From an uncultured Eubacteriales bacterium (GTDB lineage Bacteria; Bacillota; Clostridia; Lachnospirales; Lachnospiraceae), in assembly GCA_949299375.1 (NCBI GenBank), contig CASGAH010000008.1, positions 1 to 37,564 of the forward strand: a stretch of DNA of 37,564 nt, given 5' to 3'. Both the position numbers and the translations under genes were made by a program. The notes below the pieces were generated by a model. That model had not been told where the DNA came from and made no database searches. It worked only from the letters and a program-made list of their open reading frames with translations. Positions 30,316 through 37,564 of the stretch are shown one piece after another. The number at the start of each line of letters is the position of its first letter. The stretch's first letter is position 1.

Positions 30316-33078
30316 ATGAGTACAACCGGAAAAGCAACAAAGCCGTTTCTGCCCTATGTCGTCGCTCTGTGCGTCCCAATTCTCATCATGCTGCTGATCT
30401 TTTTCCAGCGTGAAATATTTCCTTTTGGAAACAATTGTTTTTTGAGCACAGATCTCTACCACCAGTATGCCCCCTTTCATCAGATGATGCGGGATGCCCT
30501 GCAGTCGCAAAAGGGGTTGACATATACATGGGACATCGGCCTTGGAACCAATCTACTCTCCCTTTATGCGTATTATCTGGCAAGCCCCATCAACTGGCTT
30601 TTGCTCCTCTGCCCGGCAGAATTTGTAATTGAATTTATCACATATGGAATTTTGCTGAAAATTGGACTCGCCAGTGTCACATTCACCCATTATTTAAGGA
30701 AACATTGCAGCGCAGACAACTGGTCTCCCGTGTTGTTTGGCATTCTGTACTCTCTTTCCGGGTATTATGCCGCATACAGCTGGAATACGATGTGGCTGGA
30801 CTGCCTTCTGTTGTTCCCGCTTGTCATCCTGGGACTTGAGCGCCTCGTCAAAGAAAAACGCTTTTTTCTCTACACGGGAAGTCTTGCGCTCTGCATCCTG
30901 ACCAATTACTACATCTCGATTATGATTTGCGTCTTTTTGGTTCTCTACTTTTTGATCCAGATGGCCATTCAGTCCGATGCATGGATTGTCCGGGATGAGG
31001 AAGGGTTTTCCCTTCCGGGGGCGACGATGTACCAGTTCAGCACAAGAGGGCTGACGTTTGCCTTTTTCTCTCTTTTGGCTGGAGGGATTGCCTGCATTTT
31101 GCTGATTCCGGTCTACTGTGCCTTTGACATGACCGCCTCCAGCAATTCCATCTTCCCGACGTCGCTGACGTCCTATTTTTCCATCTTTGACATGCTGTCG
31201 CGGCATCTGATGAATGTTGACGTCCATCTCGGACTGGATCACTGGCCCAATGTCTTTTGCGGGGTCGGCACGCTTTTGATGCTCCCGCTCTATGTTCTGA
31301 ACCGATCGGTCAAGCCAAAGGAAAAGATTTTGTTCTTTTTCCTGATCCTGTTTTTCTTGCTGAGTTTTTCCTTAAATGTGCTCAACTACATGTGGCATGG
31401 GTTCCATTATCCGAACTCTCTGCCGGCAAGACAATCCTTCCTCTACATTTTTCTTCTCCTGCTCATGGCATATCAGGGATTTCTTGCCATCGGGAAAGTC
31501 AGCTCCCGGGCGCTGGTCGGAAGCTTCTGCGGCGTGGCCGCCTTTGCGATTCTCGCAGAAAAACTGATCAGCGAAGATTTTCTGGAGTGGGATTCCTGCT
31601 ATCTCACCATCGTATTTGCCGGTCTCTACGCGATTCTCGCGCTTGCTGCCCGTCGGCGCAGTCTCGCCAAAGATATGCTTTACTTGCTGACCATCACCAT
31701 CCTGACGATCGAAATGACCCTCAACACAAGCGAGACGAGTGTCCGCACGGTCAGCCGCACCAATTATGTGCAGGAAGATCCGCATATGCAGTCGCTGATT
31801 GAGATTGCCTCCGACCTGGAAAACGGCGGATTTTTCCGCATGGAGAAGATGAGTACCCGGACCAAAAACGACGGCGCATGGCTTGGATATCATTCCGGAT
31901 CGATTTTCTCCTCCTCCGCCAACGCAAACCTCACGGCGTTTTATAAGAAAATGGGAATGGAGGGATCGACGAATTCCTACAGCATGAACGGATCCACACT
32001 TTTCACCGACTGCTTGCTCGGCATCCGCTATGCAACATCGAAGTCTTCCGAAGCCCAGACAGATCTCCAAAAGCTCTGCGCTCAGACGGAGATGGTCAAT
32101 CTCTACGCCAATACGTATGCGCTCTCGCTCGGCTTTTTCGTCGAGGAAGGCGTTTCCGATGCGCTGCTGACCGCCACTTCCCCGATAGAAAACCAGAACC
32201 GTCTGGCGGAACGGCTGACCGGCATATCGGAACTTTTCACACAAGTTCCCACAACGACGGCCGGCAGCAAGGAAGTCCGGGTCATTGCCGAGCAGGACGG
32301 ATACCTCTATGCCTATGTGACGAAGGGAAACGGGGTGAAAAACGTCTCTGTCTCCGACGGCTCCTCCGATCGGGAATACAGCCATCTTGACCGCGGATAT
32401 CTCATCGACCTTGGCTACCGCACAACCGGAGACATGGTAACACTCTCCACGGAAGATGAGGGAACGCTGATTGTAAGCGCCTATCTGCTGGATGAGGAAA
32501 AGCTTGCCGCCGTCTATGAAGTGCTCAGCGAAACGCCCATGACCATCGATCACTATGACAGCGCGAGCGTCTATGCCCACATCGAGGCGCCAGCGGATGG
32601 GCGGCTGCTGACAACAATTCCGATCGAGGACGGCTGGAGTGTGTGGGTGGACGGGGAAGAAGTAGAGACAGAGCCATTCCAGGACGCTTTCCTAAGCGTT
32701 TCCCTGACAGAGGGATCCCATACACTGGAATTTCACTACAAAACCGAAGGACTTTCCCTTGGAATTTCCCTGACCGTGCTCAGCCTCGCTCTGTTTCTTT
32801 TGTCCTCTCTTATTGTCTATGTCATCCTGCGGCCATTTCCCTCTCAAAACGGGAAGGACAAAACGAGAAAAATCCCTGTTTGGCAGAAGGCCGAGGAGGA
32901 TCCGAGTGAGGAAGACTTCGCCAGAGAATCGTCTCCAGAGGAAGGGGACGTGCGCGAAGCCCCACAAAAAGAAGAGCGGGATTTTCTCGACCCCCTTTGG
33001 GAGGAGGTACAAAGCGCGCGCGAGGAAATCCCGCAGGAGGAACAAAATCCAGGCGAACAGCCTCAGGAACAGAAATAG
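30316..33078 (+). CDS. YfhO family GT-C membrane glycosyltransferase
   Basis: Polytopic protein of 920 residues. In B. subtilis, YfhO is the GT-C transferase that works with CsbB (makes undecaprenyl-phosphate-sugar) and a GtcA flippase to put sugar on lipoteichoic acid outside the membrane. Seen: about a dozen membrane segments in residues 10-480, and the first extracytoplasmic loop carrying FLSTDLYHQYAPF with an acidic residue (Asp46) where GT-C enzymes hold their catalytic Asp. An extracytoplasmic beta-rich region (about 490-810), a last membrane segment (about 815-840) and a 75-residue acidic, Pro/Glu-rich cytoplasmic tail follow. ATG 30316 (MSTTGK) has AAAGGAGG seven bases upstream. A CsbB-like gene lies 1.5 kb downstream on the other strand, supporting a linked function. 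Confidence 0.9.
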   Translation: MSTTGKATKPFLPYVVALCVPILIMLLIFFQREIFPFGNNCFLSTDLYHQYAPFHQMMRDALQSQKGLTYTWDIGLGTNLLSLYAYYLASPINWLLLLCPAEFVIEFITYGILLKIGLASVTFTHYLRKHCSADNWSPVLFGILYSLSGYYAAYSWNTMWLDCLLLFPLVILGLERLVKEKRFFLYTGSLALCILTNYYISIMICVFLVLYFLIQMAIQSDAWIVRDEEGFSLPGATMYQFSTRGLTFAFFSLLAGGIACILLIPVYCAFDMTASSNSIFPTSLTSYFSIFDMLSRHLMNVDVHLGLDHWPNVFCGVGTLLMLPLYVLNRSVKPKEKILFFFLILFFLLSFSLNVLNYMWHGFHYPNSLPARQSFLYIFLLLLMAYQGFLAIGKVSSRALVGSFCGVAAFAILAEKLISEDFLEWDSCYLTIVFAGLYAILALAARRRSLAKDMLYLLTITILTIEMTLNTSETSVRTVSRTNYVQEDPHMQSLIEIASDLENGGFFRMEKMSTRTKNDGAWLGYHSGSIFSSSANANLTAFYKKMGMEGSTNSYSMNGSTLFTDCLLGIRYATSKSSEAQTDLQKLCAQTEMVNLYANTYALSLGFFVEEGVSDALLTATSPIENQNRLAERLTGISELFTQVPTTTAGSKEVRVIAEQDGYLYAYVTKGNGVKNVSVSDGSSDREYSHLDRGYLIDLGYRTTGDMVTLSTEDEGTLIVSAYLLDEEKLAAVYEVLSETPMTIDHYDSASVYAHIEAPADGRLLTTIPIEDGWSVWVDGEEVETEPFQDAFLSVSLTEGSHTLEFHYKTEGLSLGISLTVLSLALFLLSSLIVYVILRPFPSQNGKDKTRKIPVWQKAEEDPSEEDFARESSPEEGDVREAPQKEERDFLDPLWEEVQSAREEIPQEEQNPGEQPQEQK

Positions 33079-33135
33079 AGACAAGGCAAGGATATCATTC
33101 TATCTGAAATATTGTCAAATGGCAGGGGATTGGCC

Positions 33136-33172
33136 GCGCTGTGTCCATCTTTCTGTCAGAAAAAAACAGCGC
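33136..33172 (+). promoter_or_regulatory. Inverted repeat in the argH leader
   Basis: GCGCTGT (33136-33142) and ACAGCGC (33166-33172), loop of 23 bases that itself contains TTTCTG-T-CAGAAA. It ends six bases before the argH ribosome site. No recognisable arginine-repressor box (tandem TNTGAATNNNNATTCANA) is visible in this 110-base gap. Confidence 0.4.
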
Positions 33173-33188
33173 AGAAATGGAGATTATC

Positions 33189-34562
33189 ATGAAACTTTGG
33201 GGAGGACGTTTTACGAAAGAAACGAATGAACTTGTCCAGCAATTTAATTCTTCAATATCCTTTGACAAACGATTTTTCCGGCAGGACATCGAGGGCAGCA
33301 TCGCGCATGTGACGATGCTGGAACGGCAGGGCCTTCTCACGATGGAGGAACTGGATTCGATTGTAGAGGGACTGATGCAAATTAAGGTGGAGATCGAGGA
33401 AGGGACGCTTCCCATTGATGAGAGCTGCGAAGACATTCACAGCTTCGTGGAGTCCAATCTGATCGCCCGGATTGGTGAAACCGGAAAGAAGCTTCACACC
33501 GGCAGAAGCCGCAACGACCAGGTCGCACTGGACATGAAGCTCTATACGAGAGAGGAGATCACTGCCATTGACAAGCGGCTTTTCTCCCTGCTTGAAGCGC
33601 TCTATGCCATTATGAAAGACAACACCGAGACTTATCTCCCGGGATTTACGCACCTTCAAAAGGCACAGCCCACGACACTCGCCCACCATGTCGGCGCTTA
33701 TTTTGAAATGTTCCGGCGCGACCGGAGCCGCCTGTCCGACATCTATGCGCGCATGAATACGTGTCCGCTCGGAAGCGGGGCGCTTGCGGGAACAACGTAT
33801 CCGCTCGACCGGGATTACACCGCCTCCCTTCTCGCCTTCGATGGGCCGACGCAAAACAGCATGGACTCCGTCTCCGACCGGGATTATCTGATTGAGCTTT
33901 TGAGCGCGCTCTCGACCATTATGATGCATCTGAGCCGTTTTTGTGAAGAAATCATTCTCTGGAACAGCAATGAATATCGTTTTATAGAATTGGATGATGC
34001 CTACAGCACAGGAAGCAGCATTATGCCACAGAAAAAAAATCCGGACATCGCCGAACTGATCCGTGGAAAAACCGGCCGTGTCTACGGCGCGCTGATTTCT
34101 CTCCTCACTACAATGAAAGCGCTTCCGCTCGCCTACAACAAGGATATGCAGGAAGACAAGGAGATGACCTTTGACGCCATTGACACCGTAAAGGAATGTC
34201 TTACGCTTTTCACCGGCATGATCTCCACCGTTCAATTTCACCCGGACGTGATGGAAGCCAGCGCCCGCAACGGTTTCACCAATGCGACCGATGCCGCTGA
34301 CTACCTTGTAAATCACGGCGTTCCCTTCCGGGATGCACACGGCATCGTAGGGCAGCTCGTTTTGTACTGTCTGGACAAAAACATTGCCCTGGACGACTTG
34401 ACAATGGAGGAATGGAACGCCAAAAGCCCTGTGTTTGAGGAGGACATTTATGATGCCATCCGCATGAAATCGTGCGTAGAAAAGCGCCTCACAAAGGGCG
34501 CTCCGGGAAAGGCCGCCATGGAGGAGGTGCTTGACTCCTACCGGCGTTATCTGGATCTGTAA
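33189..34562 (+). CDS. argH: Argininosuccinate lyase
   Basis: Last enzyme of arginine synthesis, splitting argininosuccinate into arginine and fumarate. It is a homotetramer of the fumarase/aspartase superfamily. The 457-residue product has MKLWGGRFTKETNELV at the start, HTGRSRNDQVALD, THLQKAQPTTLAHH with the catalytic His, and the signature GSSIMPQKKNPD with the mobile-loop catalytic Ser. I chose ATG 33189, with GGAG six bases upstream. The upstream in-frame reading lacks family similarity and crosses the inverted repeat. argG is not adjacent, and the gene follows the YfhO-type gene by 110 bases without a clear promoter of its own. Confidence 0.98.
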   Translation: MKLWGGRFTKETNELVQQFNSSISFDKRFFRQDIEGSIAHVTMLERQGLLTMEELDSIVEGLMQIKVEIEEGTLPIDESCEDIHSFVESNLIARIGETGKKLHTGRSRNDQVALDMKLYTREEITAIDKRLFSLLEALYAIMKDNTETYLPGFTHLQKAQPTTLAHHVGAYFEMFRRDRSRLSDIYARMNTCPLGSGALAGTTYPLDRDYTASLLAFDGPTQNSMDSVSDRDYLIELLSALSTIMMHLSRFCEEIILWNSNEYRFIELDDAYSTGSSIMPQKKNPDIAELIRGKTGRVYGALISLLTTMKALPLAYNKDMQEDKEMTFDAIDTVKECLTLFTGMISTVQFHPDVMEASARNGFTNATDAADYLVNHGVPFRDAHGIVGQLVLYCLDKNIALDDLTMEEWNAKSPVFEEDIYDAIRMKSCVEKRLTKGAPGKAAMEEVLDSYRRYLDL

Positions 34563-34599
34563 GCAGAAGCCGGGAATCATTCCTGCCCTGGCTCCTGCT
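34562..34599. other. Stem between the convergent ends of argH and the glycosyltransferase
   Basis: AGCAG-A-AGCC (34562-34571) pairs with GGCT-C-CTGCT (34590-34599) with one mismatch, and the interior holds GGGAAT/ATTCC. It spans the 14-base gap and the last codons of the minus-strand gene. There is no T-run, so termination here is uncertain. Confidence 0.35.
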
Positions 34600-35512
34600 C
34601 AATTACCTCACGGATGATATAGCGGGGTCTCTCTTTGATCTCGTCGTATATTTTGGCAATATAATATCCGATTACGCCAAGACTGACCATGAGAACCCCT
34701 CCGATGATCAGAAGCAGGATGATCACGGTTGTAAATCCCTCCACTGCATGTCCGGTTCCCCATCGCATCAGTGTCTGAATCATCAAAATGAGCGAGCAGA
34801 CGAGAAACAGCGCGCCCAGTCCGGGGATCAGATAGAGCGGTGCGGCGGAAAAGGATGTGACATTGTTGACCGCGTAGCGGATGAGACTTTTGAGCGACCA
34901 TTTGCTCGTTCCGAATTCCCGCTCCGCCACCTCAAAGGAGATGGTGATCGACCGGTAGCCGACCCAGAAGGAAAGCGCGCGGAAAAACGTATTCCGCTCC
35001 TTTAGCTCCAAAAGCGTGTTGACAACCTTTCGGTCCAGCAGCTTAAAGTCAGAGGAGGCTTTCATATCGATTCCGGACAGGCGGCTGATCAGCCGGTAAA
35101 ACAATCCCGCCGACAGCCGGTGAAAGAGCGATTCCTTTCCGCGGTCGTGTTTCACGCCCTCCACAATCTCATATCCCTGTTCCCACAGTTCTACCATCCG
35201 GGGAATCATCTGAGGGGGATGCTGTAGATCGCAGTCCATGACGACACAGCAATCCCCCTTTGCCTGGGACAGACCTGCAAAGATGCAGGCTTCTTTCCCG
35301 AAGTTCCGGCTGAGCGAAACGCCCCGCACATGATGATTCTCTCTCGATGCCTTTTTGATCTCACTCCATGTCCTGTCTTTGGATCCGTCATTGACAAAAA
35401 TAATTTCGTGCGAAATGTGATGGTTTTCTAAAACGCCGCTGACAACGCAGCTTGTATGAACAATATTTAGCTCCTCGTTGTACGAGGGAATAATCACAGA
35501 CAGCAGCCCCAT
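34577..35512 (-). CDS. CsbB-like polyprenyl-phosphate glycosyltransferase (GT2)
   Basis: Family 2 glycosyltransferase of 311 residues expected to transfer a sugar from a nucleotide donor to undecaprenyl phosphate on the inner face of the membrane. Seen: SVIIPSYNEELNI (5-17), FVNDGSKDRT (39-48), the metal/donor motif VMDCDLQHPP (91-100), and SSDFKLLDRKVV with the acceptor-side Asp. An interfacial helix region and two C-terminal membrane helices (about 221-247 and 260-286) complete the CsbB/GtrB layout. The start is ATG 35512, two bases after the stop of the zinc-ribbon gene, whose last codons supply the G-rich ribosome site (GGGGG, 8 bases). Coupled translation is likely. Its natural partner is the YfhO-type gene at 30316-33078. 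Confidence 0.92.
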   Translation of the reverse strand: MGLLSVIIPSYNEELNIVHTSCVVSGVLENHHISHEIIFVNDGSKDRTWSEIKKASRENHHVRGVSLSRNFGKEACIFAGLSQAKGDCCVVMDCDLQHPPQMIPRMVELWEQGYEIVEGVKHDRGKESLFHRLSAGLFYRLISRLSGIDMKASSDFKLLDRKVVNTLLELKERNTFFRALSFWVGYRSITISFEVAEREFGTSKWSLKSLIRYAVNNVTSFSAAPLYLIPGLGALFLVCSLILMIQTLMRWGTGHAVEGFTTVIILLLIIGGVLMVSLGVIGYYIAKIYDEIKERPRYIIREVIEQEPGQE

Positions 35513-35514
35513 AC

Positions 35515-35760
35515 TCAATACCCCCGCTCGATGCGGTCGTACTTTGGCATCGGACGATAGCGAATCAGTTTTTCGGTTTTGGCGCGCTCTTTGTATTGTT
35601 CAATATATTGTATTCTCTCTTCCTGCCCAAGATTGGTCCACTGCAGGAAATCTTTTTCGCAGGCTGCCATCATCTCACCGCATCCGCTGCACGCCACAGA
35701 CCGCTTGCCGTTTACCATCCGGACTTCGCCGCAGTTTGTACAGATAAAAACATACATCAT
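35515..35760 (-). CDS. Small zinc-ribbon protein of unknown function
   Basis: Protein of 81 residues with two CxxC knuckles, CTNC (7-10) and CSGC (24-27), likely one treble-clef or rubredoxin-like zinc site, followed by an Arg/Lys/Glu-rich helical half. No signal peptide or membrane segment. I do not recognise a characterised family. GAGG lies 8 bases before ATG 35760, and the stop is two bases from the start of the CsbB-like gene, so the two should be co-translated. That placement suggests a role linked to sugar transfer or to general metabolism of the same transcript, but nothing in the sequence shows it. Confidence 0.75.
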   Translation of the reverse strand: MMYVFICTNCGEVRMVNGKRSVACSGCGEMMAACEKDFLQWTNLGQEERIQYIEQYKERAKTEKLIRYRPMPKYDRIERGY

Positions 35761-35823
35761 AACTGTTGCCTCATTTCTTTTCTATTTCAGGGAAAGCTTT
35801 TGTTTCATTTCAAAGTATCTTCG

Positions 35824-37026
35824 TCACGGAAAAAAGGAGAAACCGTCCTCCTCGCCTCTATAAATTGCCTGCTGAATCCCCTGAACGTTCGCCGCAAAGT
35901 CAAGGAGAAGAACCGCCTTTCCATCGATGGTGGCGTTGCTCCATGTTCCGTCCAGCGGGATGCGATTTTGTTCGACGTCGTATCCCATATAGAAAACCGC
36001 CTTCATCATCAGGCAGGCCAGCGTATGGTCGTCCAGGTTCGTCACCACCTTCGGGAGAACCGTATCGGTCAGCCGATATAGCTGTGTGGGATTTAATTTT
36101 TTTACTTGTTGTATAATTCCCTCAATGACTTCTCTTTGCCGCTGTGTCCTCTGAAAATCAGAGCCGATGTAGCGGATTCTGGCGTAGCTCAGCGCCTGCT
36201 TGCCGCCAAGCAGCTGCACCCCCGACGACTGCAAATATCCGTCGCCAAACTCCGCGCCCAGAAGTGTATTGATCTCATTGAGATACCCGTTGACATACTC
36301 GCGCTCTTCCTCGCTCACATCAATCCAGACGCCTCCCACCGCGTCCACAATGTCCACAAATGAGTAAAAATCAATTTTTACGTATCCATCGATCGCAATC
36401 TGAAACGTCTCCTCCACCGTCTGAACCGTCAATGCCGCACCGCCAAACTGATAGGCCGCATTGATCCGGTTTTCCCCATGTCCCTCGATCGGAACATAGC
36501 AGTCCCGAAGGATCGATGTCATCATTATTTTGCGCGTTCTCTCGTTGATGGTGAGAAGAATCATGGCGTCGGAGCGGGTTGTGTCATCGCTGTGCCGCTC
36601 ATCGGTTCCGATGACAAGAATGTTTTTTACACCTCTCTGGGACATGACATTGGATGCGCGCACGTAGGACGTCTCATACGTCTGGTAATCCACTTTCGCG
36701 GCGATGTGTCTTGCCGCCGCATACAAAACCGCCAGCAAAATGAGAAGCACCAGAATGCATTTCCAGAGAAAGATTCCAAGCCTTCTCGTCCGGCTCTGCC
36801 TTCGCGGTGCGGGCGCCTGTTTCTTTCTCTGTGATGCAGGCGCCGCCTGCAGCTTTCCTTGCGGCGTCTCTCTTCTCTCACTGGCACGCGCGCGCGAACT
36901 GCGTTTCTTTTTCTTCACAGGCTCTCCGAAATCATCCGGCACCCGGTCAATGTCCTCCTCTACCTTTCTTTGAATGGCCTTTGCCCTTCTTAGAATCTCC
37001 TTTTCTTCTTCTGTCAGATCTGCCAT
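35824..37026 (-). CDS. LytR-CpsA-Psr (LCP) family glycopolymer ligase
   Basis: Extracytoplasmic phosphotransferase of 400 residues that attaches undecaprenyl-linked glycopolymers (teichoic acid, capsule) to peptidoglycan. Layout: a charged cytoplasmic N-terminus (1-82, with KKKKRSSRARASERR), one membrane segment (about 83-105), a short stalk, then the LCP domain (about 135-300). Motifs seen are ILVIGTDERHSDDTTRSDAM with the conserved Asp and Arg residues, MTSILRDCYVPI, INAAYQFGG, and the later SYARIRYIGSDFQRTQRQREV. I chose ATG 37026 (MADLTEEEKE), with GAGG seven bases upstream. A longer frame above it has no ribosome site. It precedes the zinc-ribbon and CsbB-like genes on the same strand, fitting an envelope-glycan gene set. 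Confidence 0.94.
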   Translation of the reverse strand: MADLTEEEKEILRRAKAIQRKVEEDIDRVPDDFGEPVKKKKRSSRARASERRETPQGKLQAAPASQRKKQAPAPRRQSRTRRLGIFLWKCILVLLILLAVLYAAARHIAAKVDYQTYETSYVRASNVMSQRGVKNILVIGTDERHSDDTTRSDAMILLTINERTRKIMMTSILRDCYVPIEGHGENRINAAYQFGGAALTVQTVEETFQIAIDGYVKIDFYSFVDIVDAVGGVWIDVSEEEREYVNGYLNEINTLLGAEFGDGYLQSSGVQLLGGKQALSYARIRYIGSDFQRTQRQREVIEGIIQQVKKLNPTQLYRLTDTVLPKVVTNLDDHTLACLMMKAVFYMGYDVEQNRIPLDGTWSNATIDGKAVLLLDFAANVQGIQQAIYRGEEDGFSFFP

Positions 37027-37147
37027 CTTTTTTCCTCTTTTCCGCGCTGCCCGAGTGAAATAACATGTATCGCACAGCGCCGTACCGGCAGCGCGCAGGC
37101 ACAGCACCGAGACGGTTTTTTTATGATTTTTTCTTTTTGCGTATTTT

Positions 37148-37564
37148 TCATGTAATTCTCATCTTTTCGGAGCCGTCGTTTAGAATGACGGCAAGCGATG
37201 TCATCATGGCGTTAAACAAAAACAGAAACAGCAATACCTCCCCGATCTCCATCTCCCCATCGTAGGCCAAAAGACAGAGGATACTGCCCATCGCAAGATA
37301 CAGAAATCCGCTTCCAAGCCGCATGGCGGCTGCCAGCGCCCCCTGCAAAAGGCGGACTCCCAATGTCTCCTTCTTATGGCGAAGCACCTCGGCAAACTGT
37401 TCCCGCTCCATCGGGGCGAGATGACACAGATGCATGGAGGGCAGCTGGGCGGTATATTCCCGGATATACTCTTTGATCACACGGTTTTGGCGGTTTTTCT
37501 TTCGGATCAGATTTTTCTTCTGCCACTCTGTCAGCCACCAAAAGAGAAACCATACCGGAAGCAG
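37148..37564 (-). CDS. C-terminal part of a membrane protein (5' end beyond the window)
   Basis: The frame is open to the right edge, so the start is missing. At least 138 residues are visible. The first visible stretch is hydrophobic and aromatic (LLPVWFLFWWLTEWQ), followed by a basic amphipathic segment (QKKNLIRKKNRQNR). Two further hydrophobic helices follow (about SGFLYLAMGSILCLLAY and EVLLFLFLFNAMMTSLAVI), and the protein ends in DGSEKMRIT. The spacing of the last two helices and the EMEIGEVLLFLFLF turn resemble the end of an ABC exporter membrane domain. No ATP-binding domain follows, so it would be a stand-alone membrane half, a truncated copy or an unrelated protein. I do not recognise the family. 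Confidence 0.6.
   Translation of the reverse strand: MLPVWFLFWWLTEWQKKNLIRKKNRQNRVIKEYIREYTAQLPSMHLCHLAPMEREQFAEVLRHKKETLGVRLLQGALAAAMRLGSGFLYLAMGSILCLLAYDGEMEIGEVLLFLFLFNAMMTSLAVILNDGSEKMRIT

Noticed and set aside
31372..32580. Minus-strand open frame of 402 codons opposite the YfhO-type gene
   Set aside because: Shadow frame. The plus-strand reading has a ribosome site, membrane helices and family motifs.
33252..34580. Minus-strand open frame of 442 codons opposite argH
   Set aside because: Exact shadow of argH, whose catalytic signatures are intact on the plus strand.
1..37564. CRISPR arrays, tRNA or rRNA genes, insertion sequences, prophage
   Set aside because: No spaced direct repeats, cloverleaf-like segments, transposase motifs or phage genes were found on either strand.

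Overview
The window is a gene-dense chromosome segment of a spore-forming clostridial Firmicute, most like a Lachnospiraceae member of moderate G+C. The evidence is a division/cell-wall (dcw) cluster that runs into ftsZ and then the mother-cell sporulation genes spoIIGA-sigE, a YlmC/YmxH sporulation protein, strong AGGAGG ribosome sites, and Spo0A boxes upstream of spoIIGA. I saw no rRNA, tRNA, CRISPR array, insertion sequence or phage gene.

Layout, left to right. 1-4664: a GH38 alpha-mannosidase (cut by the left edge) behind a Uup-like ABC-F ATPase with its own promoter and a leader hairpin. 4675-6565: sigE and spoIIGA behind a Spo0A-type promoter. 6538-9651: a three-gene 2-aminoethylphosphonate cassette (phosphonopyruvate decarboxylase, AEP transaminase, CTP-type nucleotidyltransferase) lying between ftsZ and spoIIGA. 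9767-20971: the dcw block, in transcription order rsmH, ftsL-like, two class B PBPs, mraY, ftsW/spoVE, murA, ftsQ, ftsZ. It has internal promoters and intercistronic hairpins but no mraZ, murC/D/E/F/G or ftsA. 21414-22938: ychF and a DUF1292 protein on the plus strand. 23002-24710: aroA and ylmC/ymxH. 24828-30152: a membrane-anchored amidase followed by a very unusual RND-type permease. 30316-34562, plus strand: a YfhO-type GT-C membrane protein and argH. 34577-37564, minus strand: a CsbB-like glycosyltransferase, a small zinc-ribbon protein, an LCP-family ligase and the end of a membrane protein cut by the right edge.

Most of the window serves the cell envelope: peptidoglycan precursor synthesis and septation, wall hydrolysis, polyprenyl-phosphate-linked sugar transfer (CsbB-like plus YfhO), attachment of glycopolymers to the wall (LCP), and probably synthesis of CMP-aminoethylphosphonate to decorate an envelope polymer.

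The best candidate for something undescribed is the 1339-residue RND-type protein at 24828-28847. It carries a coiled-coil hairpin of about 350 residues inside the first docking subdomain, with a Ser/Glu/Pro-rich apex. It also lacks the transmembrane Asp pair and the Lys that form the proton relay in known RND pumps, and it sits directly behind a wall amidase. Second is the phosphonate cassette between ftsZ and the spoIIG operon. Third is the spoIIG promoter, which has three perfect Spo0A boxes and a -10 so close to the start codon that the spoIIGA message should be nearly leaderless.
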